From Pithys albifrons albifrons (taxonomy: Eukaryota; Chordata; Aves; Passeriformes; Thamnophilidae): a stretch of DNA of 64,000 nucleotides. Shown here one piece after another: positions 20,863 through 33,600 of the stretch. Made by a program: the position numbers and the translations under genes. The notes beneath the pieces were generated by a model that saw only the letters and a program-made list of their open reading frames with translations, was not told the origin of the DNA and made no database searches. The stretch's first letter is position 1, and every line of letters begins with the position of its first letter. Location of the stretch: the NCBI RefSeq assembly GCF_047495875.1, contig NC_092474.1, forward strand, positions 8,325,001 to 8,389,000, given 5' to 3'.

Positions 20863-23800
20863 AGGAACTTGGGCTTTAGAACCAGGCAAACATTTCCAGA
20901 GAGGGGTTTGTGCTGGGTGAGCTGGTGCCAGTGCCCACCACCATCCTTGCCAGCCCCATGGCCAGGAGCCAGAGTCAGCAAGAATGCTCATAGTGACTTT
21001 TTACTAGTGGTGGCCTGTGCTCTATTGGAAGGTCAGTCCCACTTTTCCTGCTCCCCCTTCACAATGAAGATCTCTTCAGTCATGTATTTTCAGAGCCCAG
21101 AGGAAATTCAGAGAGTTATTACCAGCCTGGAAATTTAATTGCTGGAAGAGCTATCCCTGCCCTCCTATCTACTGGTCCTGTGCCACTGTGTCTCCACTGT
21201 GCTGTGCACCACACCCTGCCAGGCCTTGTGCCCGGCTAGGTGGGAGCAACCCCACCAGCCACTCTTTCCTTTCAGCAGAGCCTGCCCAGACCTGTGTGCT
21301 GTGACATTCCCATGTGCAGGATCAACCATCAGGGGTGCTGAGCCCTCCACTCTGCTGCTAATGCAAAGCTCTGGCCTTGCACCGTGAAATATTCATCGTG
21401 CCCTGTCCTGCTCCCTCACTGCCCTGGTTGTGTCTGGAGCTGGCCCTGGTGCCACAGCAGCAGCTGGAGCCAAGTGCTTGGAGCCAAGTGCTCAGAGCCC
21501 ATCCCTCCTCTCCCAGCAAGCACGAGTGCAGAGAATCACCCATCTGAATTCCTTCCTCTGGCCACAGGGTTCATTAGGAAAGCTTCCAGGGTGGGTTTTG
21601 GTCCTGGTGGCCTGGCCTGGCCAGCACCTGCCTGAAGGAACCACTTAAAATCCTCATTAAATCCACCTTAGTGAGCAGCCAGAGGAAGGGGCAGCAGTGC
21701 CAAGCAGAGCGCACCAGAAGTGTTTGCCTGCACAGACACAGTGCTGCTGGCACTTGTCAGCAGCAGAGAGGAAAGGGGGAGTGTTTGAATTGAGGGATTG
21801 GCAGAAGCCCACCTGGTTGGGAGGGTTGTTTCAGCTTTGCATCCTGGAGGAAGTGCTCTGCAGTGGCAGCTGGTCCCTGCTCTTCCCTCAGGAGGCTTAG
21901 TGGGGGCTGCCAGACCCTGCCCTTGGAATCTGCATTTCTCTGAGTCTCTCACTGCTGTGCTGAACCCTGTGGGTCCCTCACAGGACAGTCACCATGTTCC
22001 CAGGCAGGGAAGGGAATCAAGGCCGGGATGTTTGGGACCCAGAGATCTGTGTTCCCTGAATCACTGATACCGCCAGGGAAGGGAAATACAGAGCATAAAC
22101 CACATGGGCTTCCATTAGATCTGCTTCATCACATGGAGGGGAGAACTTGGTCTAGGTCAGGGAAGGGGCTGCAGGAGGAAAGGCAAATCCCTACAGGCAC
22201 TTCACCATGGAATGGCAATGGGGTAATGGAGCTGCTTCACTCTGCAAAACCTGAGGGAGCCCTTGGGACAGCACACCTGGGCACAGCGAGATGATCCCAC
22301 CTACTCATGCTCTGGCTTAGAGGCAAAAATAACCACAGATGAGGAAAAGAGGTTTTTCAGGAATGCATTAAGCTGAGCGGGTGAGAAAAAGGAGTGGGCG
22401 AGGGCTCCTGTGAACTTCAAATGCTGCCTTTCGTGCACTTTCTAAATGTAGCTGCTCCTTCCCAATCTGAGTGATGCTTCTGCCTCTTCTATGGCAGCAC
22501 TGGGGAGGCTCTGCAGGAGGGGAGGCAGAGTCAGCCCTAAGCCCCAGGCCTGTCCCCATCCCCATCCCCATGTTTGTCCCTTCCCAGGGAACAAGGACAG
22601 CATTTGCCCATTCCACTCCTGACTGTGTGTCACAGCAGCAGGTGGCACAGGGCAACCACTTGGTGCTTGTCCCAGGTGGGAGCCACACTAAGTCCCACTG
22701 AAGAGACACTGGCAGTATGGTGCCCAACAGGCAGCACAGCTGCCCCCAAATGCTGTAGCCTTGTATCCAAACTGGTTCAGTGTGACCATGATATTCAAAG
22801 TGCCACCTCCAGCCAGAGCACGGATGTCTCTGCCAGTGTCCTCGTTGCATGTCCTGTGCACCTGAGAGCACAGAGAAACCTTGGACTGCAGCTCCCGAGG
22901 CTGCAAGGGAGGATATGAGGTCATGGGAGCCCTGGAACTCCCCATCCCTGTCGGAGGACCCACAGGAGCCCTGGCACTCACTGTACCTGCCTGGGAACAC
23001 CCACAGGAGCCATGGTGAGAGCTGGCACATGGCTGCAGACAGCAGCACCTCTGGGCAGAGCTGGCCAAGCCTCCTGGCAGAGAATAGCCAGGAGAAGAAA
23101 TCAGAATGAAACTTGAGCAGTATTTGTATTCCCAGCAGCCCTGTTCTATTCAACTTTACTTTTAAATATGTTCCTTAAGTTTCTTTTCTCCTGCTGAAAA
23201 TTTTACTACAGTGAAAAATAATGCAAGGCACAGGCTGGAATGAGCAAGCGTCTTCCATCTCAATGACACATTTAATGTGCCTGTGAATGGAAGGGCTCTT
23301 GCTCATTCCGCTCCCGTCCATTGCATTTGGCTCCTCTGGATGGAGCAGGGCAATCATTAAACCTGACTGATGGGGAGGCAGAAGCCAGAGAGGCACAGCC
23401 AGGCAGCCAGACATGGACAGGTGCATTTGGTGAGCCAGGCTCCCATGGGGGGCTAGAGACAGCTCCTAGGGGCTGGGATCTCACAGGGGGTGAGAGCCAG
23501 CTCCCACAAGGAAGAACCAGCTCCACAGTCCTGGGGGGTGGGTGGGAACAGACACAGCACAGGACTCACCACCCAATCCACCCTCAGCACCTCCTGTGTC
23601 TGTGCACACGCTGTCTGGGGTCAGCAGAGCAGGGCTGCTCTGGGGACAGTATCTTCAGCTCCTTCAGCTCTGCCCAAGCAGAGGGATGGAGTTTGATCCA
23701 AGGTGAGAACCTGCACTTACCCGGCAAGGTGCTCATTCTCCCGCCATGGCCTCATCTCTTCTCTCCTACCTCTTCTTTGCTCTCTGCTGAGAATGGAGTG

Positions 23801-24151
23801 TTCAGGGTCCAGAGGGTTTGGTCTCCGCCTTGTCCTGGCTTTGAATGCTGGAAGCTGCAGAGAAGGGCTGCAGGAGGGTTTCCCTCCAAGGACTCTCATT
23901 TGTAGGGCTCTGGGATTTTCTTTCTTTCTTCTGGGACTCTTGGCCAGACAACTCTCCAAACCCACTGCCACAGGAAAACCAAGGGAAGCAGTGGGTGCCT
24001 TGACACAGCACTTCATAGGCAGACTAGATTTGCTGAACTTGGTGCCTCAACTATTTGGATGAAGTCACAAGTCACCTCTTGTGCCCCAAATAAATCAGGC
24101 TATAGGTCTGAAAAATGTCCCACCTCGATCCTGGTGTGAGAGGTTTTGGAT
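20863..24151. other. Long GC-moderate stretch without recognised features
   Basis: About 3.3 kb. Many overlapping frames exist, including a 261-codon one on the minus strand (22368-23153). They are rich in Ser, Cys, Trp and Gln, and no domain or splice structure is apparent. A tiny CCCATC run is near 22560. No CR1 or RNA gene was recognised. Confidence 0.45.
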
Positions 24152-24301
24152 GTCCTATACCTGAAAACATTCAGGGTCAGGTTGAACAGGTCTTGGAGCC
24201 AATTGTAGAGAAAGGTATCCCTGTCCATGGCAGGGGCTGAAGCAAGATGAGCTTTCATGTTCCTTCCAATCCATGCCATGCTGGGATTCCATGATTCCAT
24301 G
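24152..24301 (+). mobile_element. CR1 LINE 3' end, diverged, sense orientation
   Basis: Diverged but recognisable: attcagggtcaggttgaaca, tccctgtccatggcaggggc, ttccttccaatccatgccat and the tail gattccatgattccatg. About 150 bp, with the 8-bp terminal repeat still visible as two ATTCCATG units. Confidence 0.9.
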
Positions 24302-24600
24302 AGTTCTCCTTGTCTGGCTCCCAGTGCTGGCAGAGCTGCTGCTGCTCCTTCAGAGGAGCCCGCAGTAAATCTGAGCGAACCTCAGTTACTGGTTGTAGCA
24401 TCCTCGGGTCAAAGATCCCAGCACATCATACAGGTGAAAAGAGCTGGTGTGTCCCCTACTCACCATTTGTTTAAACCAGCACTATTCCAAGCCTCAGCAG
24501 AACTATTTTATAAATAACTTGGGGACACAAGTGTCACTGTGGGTTGCTCTCATGCAGCTGATGTGCTGGCCCAGGCTGCCACTGGCAGGACCACTCTGCT
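24302..24600. other. Non-coding spacer
   Basis: GC-moderate sequence after the CR1 tail with no recognised feature. Confidence 0.35.
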
Positions 24601-24855
24601 GCTAATTAGTTTAGTTCTCAGCTGTTGTGCCTTTTTTCTGTTTACATAATTAATTCTGTGAATTTTGTATTCTCACTTAAACCTACTCTTTTTTTTATAG
24701 AGCAATCACTACTGAAAGATGAATTTTTTATAAGTTTGCCTTTGTTACTTTAAATTTTTTATAAACTTCTTACCCTTAAGGAATAATTCTTATAGCTGGC
24801 AATAAAGTATGTTAATTCCATTTGAAAAGGGAAATGTAAGTTTGTATTTTATTAA
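24600..24855. other. AT-rich stretch with a short direct repeat
   Basis: The 12-mer AATTTTTTATAA occurs twice, about 33 bp apart (near 24722 and 24755). The rest is AT-rich and not clearly regulatory. Confidence 0.3.
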
Positions 24856-24876
24856 ACACACACACACACACACACA
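24856..24876. repeat. (CA)n microsatellite
   Basis: An uninterrupted AC dinucleotide run of about ten units. Confidence 0.95.
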
Positions 24877-27230
24877 GTGCCCAGTTATATGCCCATGTGA
24901 GGAGTCTGGGGTGTTTAAGGTCTGCCCCAGGAGCCCTGAGGGCAGGGTGAGGGACTGTGGTGGCCCTCACCATCCAAACTGGCTTTAGGGAAGCACTGAT
25001 AGTCATCCCCTGTCCATCCCAGCTGGGCATCCTGCTCCCACCCCCTGCCTGCCCTGGGGCTGCCAGCTCTTCAAGCTGCCAGATGAGCTCTGCCCAGCCC
25101 TGCCCAGCCCTGGGGCCTCTCTACTGGGTCCCCTCACCCTGGGCCCCATCATACTGGCAGGAGGCTGTGGGTGTACTCACTCCCGGGGCAGGAAGTTGCT
25201 CTTGAGCCCTCATCTACATCACTGGAGTCTCAGCAGGCTGCAAAGGCCCTGTGAAAATCCCATGTTTTCATATGAAGAACAGCAGCTCGGATTTGTTTCA
25301 GCTCAGTAGTTCGGTTGTCTGGGGCCAGGTGTGGGTGTCCCACAGCTGTCTGCCAGGGTGATGTGGGGTGAGCAGCACAGGGGTGTCCACAGCAGCCATG
25401 ATGGCCAGGGCTCCCTGCCACTCTCCCTGGGTCACCTCTGCTCTCACAGCCCCACTCCAACCAGACAAAGGTGGGCAAAGGTGGTGCTGGAAGTGCCAGC
25501 CAGCTCTTGTGCCACAGGCTACAGCATGTCCTTCCCCTTTGCCACACAAATCCATATCTTGGAAACTAAACCCCATTTGCTCTTTGAAAATATTGCAGAT
25601 TTTTATTCCTTGGGTTAGTTGGGTCAGTATGAAATATCTGCTGAATTACTGAAATACACATAATATGCATCTCACGCGACCCGAGGGGGCTGCGGCTCTG
25701 GCTGGGGAGAGTGTTGCTGCATCAGAAAGCACGAGCTACTGAAGGAGATAAAGAATGTTTTCCCCTTTGGACAAGTAACCAGCAGCACTCTGACATGTCC
25801 TTAGGTGAAGGCTGCTTGTCTGAAACTATCAAACACACAAGCAAGCGGAGGACAATCAGCAGGGACAGAGACACAGACGTTCTCCCTCAGAAAGTACCAG
25901 AGTAAGGGCATGTAAACAGGCCTTGGGACACAGACACCTTGGCTGATCATTGTGTTCTCCATGGACCATGGTCACCTGGCTCTGGCCCCAGTGCAAGGGA
26001 TGTATTTTCTGTAGGGGTTCCCATGCCCCAGTGCCCGGGGGTGATGGGGGTACCCCACTGGCTTGGGAAGGGGCAGCTGGTGAGTGTGAGCTCAGAGCAG
26101 GCTGAGTGAATGTCTGGCCCCATGTGCTGTCCCCGCTGGTTCTCTGGACTTCCAAGAAAGATGATAATCATGTTTGAGTGTCTCTCTGTGCTGGAGCTTA
26201 GGAGAGCAGGGTCTTCCTGACAACCAAAGCGTGCCTGGCTGTGGGGCACCCCAGCTCCTGGAGCACAGGACTGCAGGATGCTGGGGGGTGCAAAGGGGCC
26301 ATCTGAGTTCAGCCTACAGTTCATCCTCACTCCTTTGCCCTGCATGCTCTGCACATGAAATGGTTTTTAATTTTCCTAATCTTTCCCTGCTTCCGTTTCT
26401 CCTGTTTGTTTTCATACAGGGATTGTAGTGATTATCCTTCCCAGAGCTGCAGGAAAAGACACTGCCTGCTTCCGCCAATGCTCTGCTCTCATCCTGAACA
26501 GGACCCTGCTCCCTGTCCTGCTACAGCAGGGCCATTGCTGCCTTCTCCAGGTCCATGTAGAAGGGTCATTCACCGGCACTGAGCTGGCTACATCCCACAC
26601 TGGGATCCTTAAGACAAGAAAAGAGCTCTTTGTTCTTCTCTGAACCGCTCTGCATGAGCAAAGTCTTTGCCAGGGACGTGACTTACCTGGGGAAGCAGCA
26701 GCCCCTGACCTGCCTGCCTCCCACCTTCCTGGGCTGCTCCATGTCCTGCTCAGGCCATCCCTCGGTGCCACAAGCATCCCACAGCATGCAGTGCTGGCCA
26801 GTCCTCAGCTCCCACACAGCCTCACCGTCTGGCAGGACCAGCGTTTCTGCCACCACCTGCTTCACTTGCAAAGCCTTCTCAAACCCAACTGTGCCAGAGC
26901 CCACATGCTCCCAATGAATGGCTTAGGGCAGAAAACACCAGTGCCAGTTCTGTCCAAGATGATCTACGACTGCTCAGCCTCACTCAGGCTGCTTGGAAGC
27001 AGATCAGTGGGCTACTGGGGCTCCAGACTAATAACAATGATAAAAATGAAATGGAACTAATAGTAATGCAGCACATCTATGTGACCTCTCCAAAACTGAA
27101 GCAGAAACAGGGAAGGGGAGACTCTGCACACCTGACCCATGTCTGGCCTCTGTCACTGTTGGAATCCCTGGGGAGCAGCACGATCGGAGCAGGCGCTTCA
27201 AACACTGCAGTGACTGGGAATCAGGAATTG
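24877..27230. other. GC-moderate non-coding sequence
   Basis: About 2.3 kb with no recognised repeat, RNA or exon. An AT-richer pocket lies at 25590-25680. Overlapping frames on both strands (25947-26777) are unrecognisable. Confidence 0.45.
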
Positions 27231-27670
27231 GCTCATTTTAATCTTTCCCACTTTGATGGCTTTAGATCTGTATTAACACAAGATGTTTTTAATCTCTCAT
27301 CTGTGGTGTTTTGTTTTCCCTTTAATCACACAAGTTGGGATAACCAGGAGGGTATCACACAGCTCCCTCCTGCTGTGCCTCTGCAACTCAATGCTCATAC
27401 ACACTAATGTTCAATTATTTGTTATACAGTGTCTCATATTTTCTATAGTAAACAGTGTTTTATTATCAGTTAATGTATTGATAAAAAAGCATGAGCTAGT
27501 CAATTGAATATATAATAAATACAGAAATATACTTGAACTATTGATTCCTGCAGTTGCTTACATGCAGTTTTGATACTGCATGTGCAGATTTGCCCTCAGA
27601 CTGTTGAGTCATGATACGCCCACCACCATTTTTAATAACAAAGGGTGACTATTTTTGAACACTTCACATG
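27230..27670. promoter_or_regulatory. Candidate conserved non-coding element with a 9-bp palindrome
   Basis: AT-rich, non-repetitive sequence. It includes a perfect inverted repeat ACATGCAGT-TTTGAT-ACTGCATGT at 27560-27583. A GTTGAGTCATG AP-1/Maf-like word lies at about 27602. Multiple TAAT/ATTA cores lie between 27400 and 27540. The element ends where composition rises at about 27670. Regulatory role inferred. Confidence 0.35.
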
Positions 27671-28382
27671 AAGAAAATCCATTTGCTAAATGGGTTTGTG
27701 TGTATCGCTGGGACTGCTCATGTGGAAACAGTGGGAGAGGAAGAAGGGGAAAGGTGCCAAATCGCTGCATGCCTGAGGAAATGCACGCTCCACTGGGAAA
27801 CCCACATTATCTGCTGTATCAGAGCTACAGCAGAGCATTAATGAAAGCCAGTCAGAAGCCAAAGTGGCAAAATCCATGACTCCAAAGTTTGGATAAATGG
27901 ATATGAGGGTTGCCAAACAGACTGGTGCCCCTTGTCACTGGATGGCAGTGGCTCCCAGCAGCACCAAAGTGTGAGTTGGTCACAAGTGGGAATTTCACTC
28001 ACAATTTTCTGAGTCATCCTGAAATTCAGGGAAAGAAAACAAACACTCCTGGCTGCAGGGAGGACAGCTCCATCTCAACTCTGGCGATGCCTGCAGGGAC
28101 TGCCCATGTCTCTGGCTGTTTCTCCTCATGTTCGCAATCAGCAAACTATCACCACTTCCAATGGCAGGTTTGTTTTCACATATTTCACAGGGTGTCCTTC
28201 TGGCTGCCAAACATTCAGGAATACTTGTGGTGACACGTGGACTGTGTTTGTGGAAAATTCAGCAGCTCTGTGAGTGGACCAATATGCATACATGGGTCCA
28301 TCAAACTCATTCCACCCTGAGCCACCTCCAGCCACTGTAGAGCTAGGGAGAGGCCACATGTTTGGAGAAACCTTTTGAAAAT
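27671..28382. other. Non-coding sequence
   Basis: GC-moderate. No splice-bounded open frame or repeat was recognised. Confidence 0.4.
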
Positions 28383-28463
28383 CTTGTGTAAGCAATGGGG
28401 TTGGAATGTGATTGTCTTTAAGGTCCTTTTCAATCCAAACTGTTCCAGGATTCTATCATTCTA
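28383..28463 (+). mobile_element. CR1 LINE 3'-end tip, sense orientation
   Basis: Only the last 80 bp can be matched: gggttggaatgtgattgtct, ttaaggtccttttcaatcca, then a tail aggattctatcattcta. The 5' boundary is unclear because the preceding sequence is diverged. Confidence 0.85.
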
Positions 28464-29935
28464 AGTCCTTCCACTCCTAGTAGCAAAATGTTTTCATCCT
28501 CTTGTACCTGTGGAAGGGAGGGTTTGAGGAGCCTTTGTGGGAGAGGTGGGGATTCCCTGTAGTGCTCCAACCTGCAGCCAGCCCCTGTCATGGTTCCTTT
28601 CCAATTCTCAGAGTCTTCCTCTGCAATTGCTCGGCCATACCAACACACTCCAGGGTGAGAACCCCATCCTGGTCACCTCGTTTCGCAGTGATGGGCCATC
28701 AGCTGGCTGCAGTCACTGTCTGTGTGCTCTGCCTTCATTTGCAGCAAATGTAAATTCCTATTTAAATCCCTTCCTTGACATTTCAGATTGGAAGCAGCAC
28801 TTTGCAATTACCAGGGGATAAGAGTGCACACACGACAGGGAGCTTAGGTGACCTGCAGCAACCTGTTAAGTGCATTTACTTATTTGCAGAAAAGAGAGAG
28901 GCAGAGTAATGAACTGAAAAGCTCTGACGAGGAAAACTCATTGTCTCACTATGACTCCAAGAATAAACCCAGCCCCATCTGTGCTAGGCACAGCTCCCCA
29001 TGACCCTCCCCAAACTGCTCTGCTCATCACACCCCTCCTGAGCCATCATTCCCAGCATGTTTGACAGAGAGGTCCCACGTCCCTGAGACCAAAGGTCCCG
29101 TGTGGGGTGGGAAGGGATGCACAGCCCTCCATTCCCCATGGTCTCTCCCAGTCACGCAGATCCCTTGGCAGGGCTGCCTGGGACCCCCTTGCCCATCAGG
29201 GCTGCTCCCCGTCCCCAGGGCAGCACGGCTGGAGTGGTGATGGCTTGGGGGCCGATTCCTAGGGTTACATGCCATGTAAGGTAGCTCTCAGTGGAAAGAG
29301 GACCCCGGCTCTTGAAATCCTATATGCCCCCACATTCGGTGCACAGCTGCCCTTGTGTCTTTATTAACAGCCCCTCTCTGTGCTCTGATTCTAATGTTTC
29401 TTTTGCCTCCCCACTATAACCTCGAACTCTCCCCCCTTAGAGTCCATGTTCAATTAATGTCTAATCTCCATGACTCTCAGCCAGGAGGAGGATCAGTTAC
29501 TACCACCAATAATGACTCCATTTATGGGACCCTTTCAGTGGGTGCAATGTGATCCCAAGCCCATGACTTTCCCAGTCCATTCACAAACTCCTTCAGACAC
29601 CCCCTCATTAAAAGGTCCCTCCTGTCTCCTTCGGCCCCACCTTACTGAGCACAGAGAGATGTTTGCTTCATATGGAATTTCTCCCACACAAAGGCCATCC
29701 AGCAGCTTCAGGGAGCACAGCCCTCCTCTGCCAGCTGTGGGGCTCTGTTCATGAGATAGCAGCAGTCAGCAGGATGATGGCAAACCCCAAAATTCAGTGA
29801 ACTGCTGGCCCAGGTGGGGCTGGTGCACTGAATCACAAGTGTGCTCTAAGGAACTGCTGAGAAAAGCACTACCAGTTCATATCTGCTTGGTAAAAAATAA
29901 GAGGAAATGAGAGATTCCCAGATACAGATACAGCT
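28464..29935. other. Non-coding sequence
   Basis: Mixed composition, GC-richer at 28980-29290. Nothing recognised. Confidence 0.4.
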
Positions 29936-30262
29936 TCTCTGGGCAACCTGTGCCAGGGTCTCACCACCCCAACAGGGGAGAATTTATTCCCAATCCCAAT
30001 CTCCCATCCAACCCTGCCCTCTGGGGAGCCATTCCCCCTTGTCCTGTCATTCCAGGCCCTTGTAAATAGTCCCTCTCCATCTTTCTTTTAGGCTCCTTCA
30101 GGCACTGGAAGGCCACAATTAGGTCACCCCAATTCTCTCAGCCTTTCCTCATAGCAGAGCTGCTCCATCCCTCTGATTACCTTGATGCCTCTCCTGGACT
30201 TGCTCCAGCAGGTTGATGTCCTTCCTGTGCTGGAGACCCCAGAGCTGCGTCATCCTCCTCAG
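29936..30262 (-). mobile_element. CR1 LINE internal 3' region, antisense
   Basis: Reads inversely as CR1. On the + strand: ggcaacctgtgccagggtct, catccaaccctgccctctgg, actggaaggccacaattagg, tctcagcctttcctcatagc and agctgctccatccctctgat. It lacks the extreme 3' end, so it is truncated at both ends or its 3' end has decayed. It includes the part upstream of the CR1 region seen in the other antisense copies. About 325 bp. Confidence 0.93.
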
Positions 30263-30450
30263 CACAGCTCGTATTATCCCTCACCACAGAAGGTGGTCAC
30301 CTCACAAAACTCTGGCAGCTTTACCTGAGCAGCCCAACCCAAGTGTCCTCCCACACACCCCCCACAGCACGAGGAGCCACCCCAGTACCCACAAGTGACA
30401 CACACAGTGGTGCAGCCCAGCATGTCTGTCATGCTCCCCTCCCTGCTGCC
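30263..30450. other. Spacer
   Basis: C-rich sequence with no recognised feature. Confidence 0.3.
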
Positions 30451-30920
30451 CACCTTCCTGAGTCAGTTATGAAATTATCTTTGCATTTGGGTGCAAAAAA
30501 TAAATATTTCATAGTGGTAATAGCCATCATTTGCATTGAAATGTTTTCCTGAGCAAAAATTCCTCACTAAGTGACACCAAAGGCTTTTGAGAATGATGAA
30601 CTTATCTGAGAGCATTGCTTTCTGTGCCGCTGAATGTTGTCACCAGAAAAATGGCTAAAATAAATTTAACAAAAAAAAAAAGCACCAAAACTAAAAACCC
30701 TATTGTAAACCAAAAATCTCTTTCCTGATCAGGCAGTGAAAAGGATCATGCTCAGCTGTGAGGGGTATTGTGGTTTGATATGTGGGACAAAAACCAGAAA
30801 GCCAATAAGACATTTTTATACATCAAAAATCCTGTAATCCTGATGTGTTACATACATTGTTCTTAATTCTGGGCTATTCACAGGCAGATATTTATTGTTA
30901 TACACAGGTCTGTGTTCAGC
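30450..30920. promoter_or_regulatory. Candidate conserved non-coding element
   Basis: AT-rich sequence with CCTGAGTCAG (AP-1/Maf type, about 30459) and TCTTTGCATTTGG. It also holds ATCATTTGCATTGAAATG (POU-like, about 30527). An A11 run at about 30671 interrupts it. Inferred from site density. Confidence 0.33.
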
Positions 30921-31780
30921 ACAGAGATGCAGATCAGAGCTTCCATCCAGAGAATCTTTGGGAGACCCCTTTACCTGCAGAGTATTCTTGTGCTATTTAT
31001 CCTATACATGGATATGATTCTTTCCTGTGGCCAGGTTACTCCATGCAACCATTCCTTTCTCTGTGTGTATGTGTGTCAATGAAAGGTGCTCCTCTAATCC
31101 CCTGAAATTTTGTCTCCTATTTCTCTTTCCAAGGTCCTGGCATCCATCTGGGTGCTGCTCACACCCACAGGAAGTCCCAGTGTTTTCCCTTTGCAGTGTT
31201 CTGAGTTGTTGTTTTATTTCTTGCAATTTCCTTTCAGTCCCAAACACTGGTCACTGTATGTCTGCCCAGTCTGTTCTTCTGTGGAGATAATCCCACGACT
31301 TGATTTTCAAGTACATTTAGTGTCTGGACAGGGCATTGGATCCTTTGTGCTCTCCTCCCTGTTCCCTTGTGGATTCAATGGACATTCAGGCACTTTCTTA
31401 ATTCAGAATTCACCAATGTCCAATGTCCCCACACCACATCCACCCACGGGTGTCCCAGAGCCTCCAGGCCATTGTTCTGCCAGACATTCTTCTCACTCTA
31501 CTCATAAATAGCCAGGAAAAAAAAATCTATGTTGGGATACAGCAACTGTAGAGGAAGAAGAAAAAAGAATGCTAAGTGGAGCCCCTCTGGTGGGAGCACA
31601 CAGTCCCAAGGGGGGTCCCACAGCCCCTTGCACCTACTGCAGCACCTCCAAGAGGTGCAAAGCTCTGTGCATGTCTCAGGTATTCCTGGTCCCTGTGGCA
31701 GCCCCAGTGCAGGAAACAGTGCCCTGCAAGATCCACCACACATTCCTGCTCTCCATCCACACATCATACAACCCAATTAA
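30921..31780. other. Mixed non-coding sequence with a small hairpin
   Basis: Contains a perfect 7-bp hairpin GCACCTC-CAA-GAGGTGC at 31642-31658, nested inside an 8-bp TTGCACCT/AGGTGCAA pair. No gene evidence. Confidence 0.35.
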
Positions 31781-32330
31781 GTCATTTACCAGGAGGACCT
31801 GGAGATGGCAGCAACATATAATCACAAACATAAGCAGTTTGTACATGGTAATTATATATTCTATTTTTTTATCAGTGCAATACAGACAGAAGATTATTTT
31901 ATGCTTGATATCATTCTAATTTTTGATCCATTTCCCCCCCTCCCAACTTAAAAAGGATTAGGATTTGGCTTCTGGTAATAACTATGGGAATGCCAACTCT
32001 CTAAGTACTGTGCAGCATTGTATTGAACTGATTATTAGGTACTTTTGCTTATTGTTAACACTGTTCCTCTTCTCTGGGCCAACATCTGAGACATAGGAAA
32101 GCAAACGGTTGGAATGGTCAAGCTGAAAGGCCAAAATATTTTTTAAGTCTGTTTTAAGATAAAACAGGCTCTTGCTCTAAACTCCATCTGATAAAACAGA
32201 GTGGAGTAGATTGGCGCAGAGAGAGGAAATGCCGCGCCTGGCTTTGATCATTTTCAAAAGGAATTGTCACGTGTGATTTTCCAGAAGATGAAGGCACCAG
32301 GTGAAACTATTTCATATCCCAAGATCTTTC
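31780..32330. promoter_or_regulatory. Candidate conserved non-coding element
   Basis: AT-rich sequence with GTACATGGTAATTATATATT (about 31841). An ATTGTCACGTGTGATTTTCC stretch includes an E-box CACGTG (about 32268). A CpG-containing AGATTGGCGCAG word (about 32208) sits among otherwise A/T words. Regulatory role inferred. Confidence 0.33.
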
Positions 32331-33290
32331 CTCTGCTGAAGCAACATCTGCTTCTCGTTTTCCTCGGGTCTGGAGAGCAGTGTGACCCTACCCCAGTCCC
32401 ATCGGTCCCATCAGGGATGTCAGTGGTCCAGCTGAGGGCAGCGGCTGCCCCCAAGAGGGTAGTGGGAGGGTGGAGAGGGGGATGGAGGGGAGAATGGAGA
32501 GGAAGTCGGCCCCATGTGATGAGGGGTGGGCAGTCAGGAGGGCTTTGCCAGCTGTCCTGGTGACACAGGGTTTACAGAGAGAGACCCTGGTGGGCAGTGT
32601 CCCAGGAGAGTGAGCCAGGGTAGGGGGTTTGCAACTCTTGGGAATAGGTGAAACCCAACTGCTTCCAGCCCCTCCTTCTCCCAAGGGACCCCAGTGAGAA
32701 GGAGATAGAGGGAGTTGGCCATGGGGTGCAGAGGGACCCCAACACCAGAGGCAGAGCAGCTTAGGCAGATGGGCAGGAGGCGGCAAATAGTGTTTCCATC
32801 TCCTGTTCCTCAAAAACTTTCTCCTCTCTCCTGAATTTTTAATTTCTTTTACAGCATTCATCCCTGCACACAACCAATGATTTGCTGGCTTCCCATCACA
32901 CAGCAGTGTCTATAGAAATGGACAGGAGGGCTGGAATGTGAAATGACTCCTCACTGGGGCAGCAGCAGAGCCCCCCACACCATTCCCCTGTGGGGCAGCC
33001 CATGGTCACACCCCCCCCCGTCCTATGGGACAGTAGTGCTGGGATGGCACATTCCCACGTCTCCAGCAGTGCCATGGGGGAGAGCGTGGGATGCTGCTCA
33101 GGGACATGGGGACCATCCTCACCCCACAGGGCTCTGGGTGGCAGGTCCCATCCTCCCTGTGTCCATGACCTGGCATGAGCCTTGGTCCCATTCATCCCAG
33201 CCCCTCTCATTAGCCACAGAATGTACAGGATGGTCCAAAATCTCAGAAACACAATGGTGACACAGCCCCACCCACGGCAGCACCCTGAGG
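32331..33290. other. GC-rich non-coding sequence
   Basis: Includes the G-run array at 32457-32490 and a C9 run at about 33011. Overlapping open frames on both strands (32388-32873, 32896-33252) lack domains. Confidence 0.4.
32457..32490 (+). other. G-quadruplex-type motif
   Basis: Five G-runs of three to five bases (32457, 32464, 32468, 32477, 32487) are separated by loops of 1-6 nt. This fits the standard four-run G-quadruplex pattern on the + strand. Confidence 0.7.
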
Positions 33291-33600
33291 TATCTGCCTA
33301 AAACCAGGCTATTGTCAAAGCCAACATTAATTATAACTAGTTCCCTAATAGCTGAAATAGTTAATGGAATGCTCTCCGTTTGGCACCAGTAGGGAACAAG
33401 CCTGGAGTAAATGAGCTCGTGGTTGGGAATCAAAGATTAACAGACTATCGAGGAGTAATTTCTTCTCCACATGAATTAGCAAATTGTGGGTAATTACTGT
33501 GGACAGAGCTAGGCAGGTTCATTTGACTAGGTCAGTTAAGAATAGCCTGGGATAATTAAATTGTCTCTAAAGCCAGTAACAATGCTGGAGTTGGAAAAGA
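33290..33600. promoter_or_regulatory. Candidate conserved non-coding element
   Basis: Dense A/T words: CATTAATTATAACTAG (33325), GGGTAATTACTG (33488), GATTAACAG (33434) and GATAATTAAATTG (33551). A TTTGGCACCAGTAGGG word (33379) adds a possible NFI or weak CTCF-like site. The block sits about 450 bp upstream of the candidate terminal exon. Confidence 0.38.

Noticed and set aside
22368..23153. 261-codon minus-strand open frame
   Set aside because: Trp/Ser/Cys/Gln-rich peptide without motif. Overlapped by comparable frames on the other strand, typical of GC-moderate non-coding DNA.
31642..31658. 7-bp hairpin GCACCTC/GAGGTGC
   Set aside because: Too short to be notable on its own at this window size.
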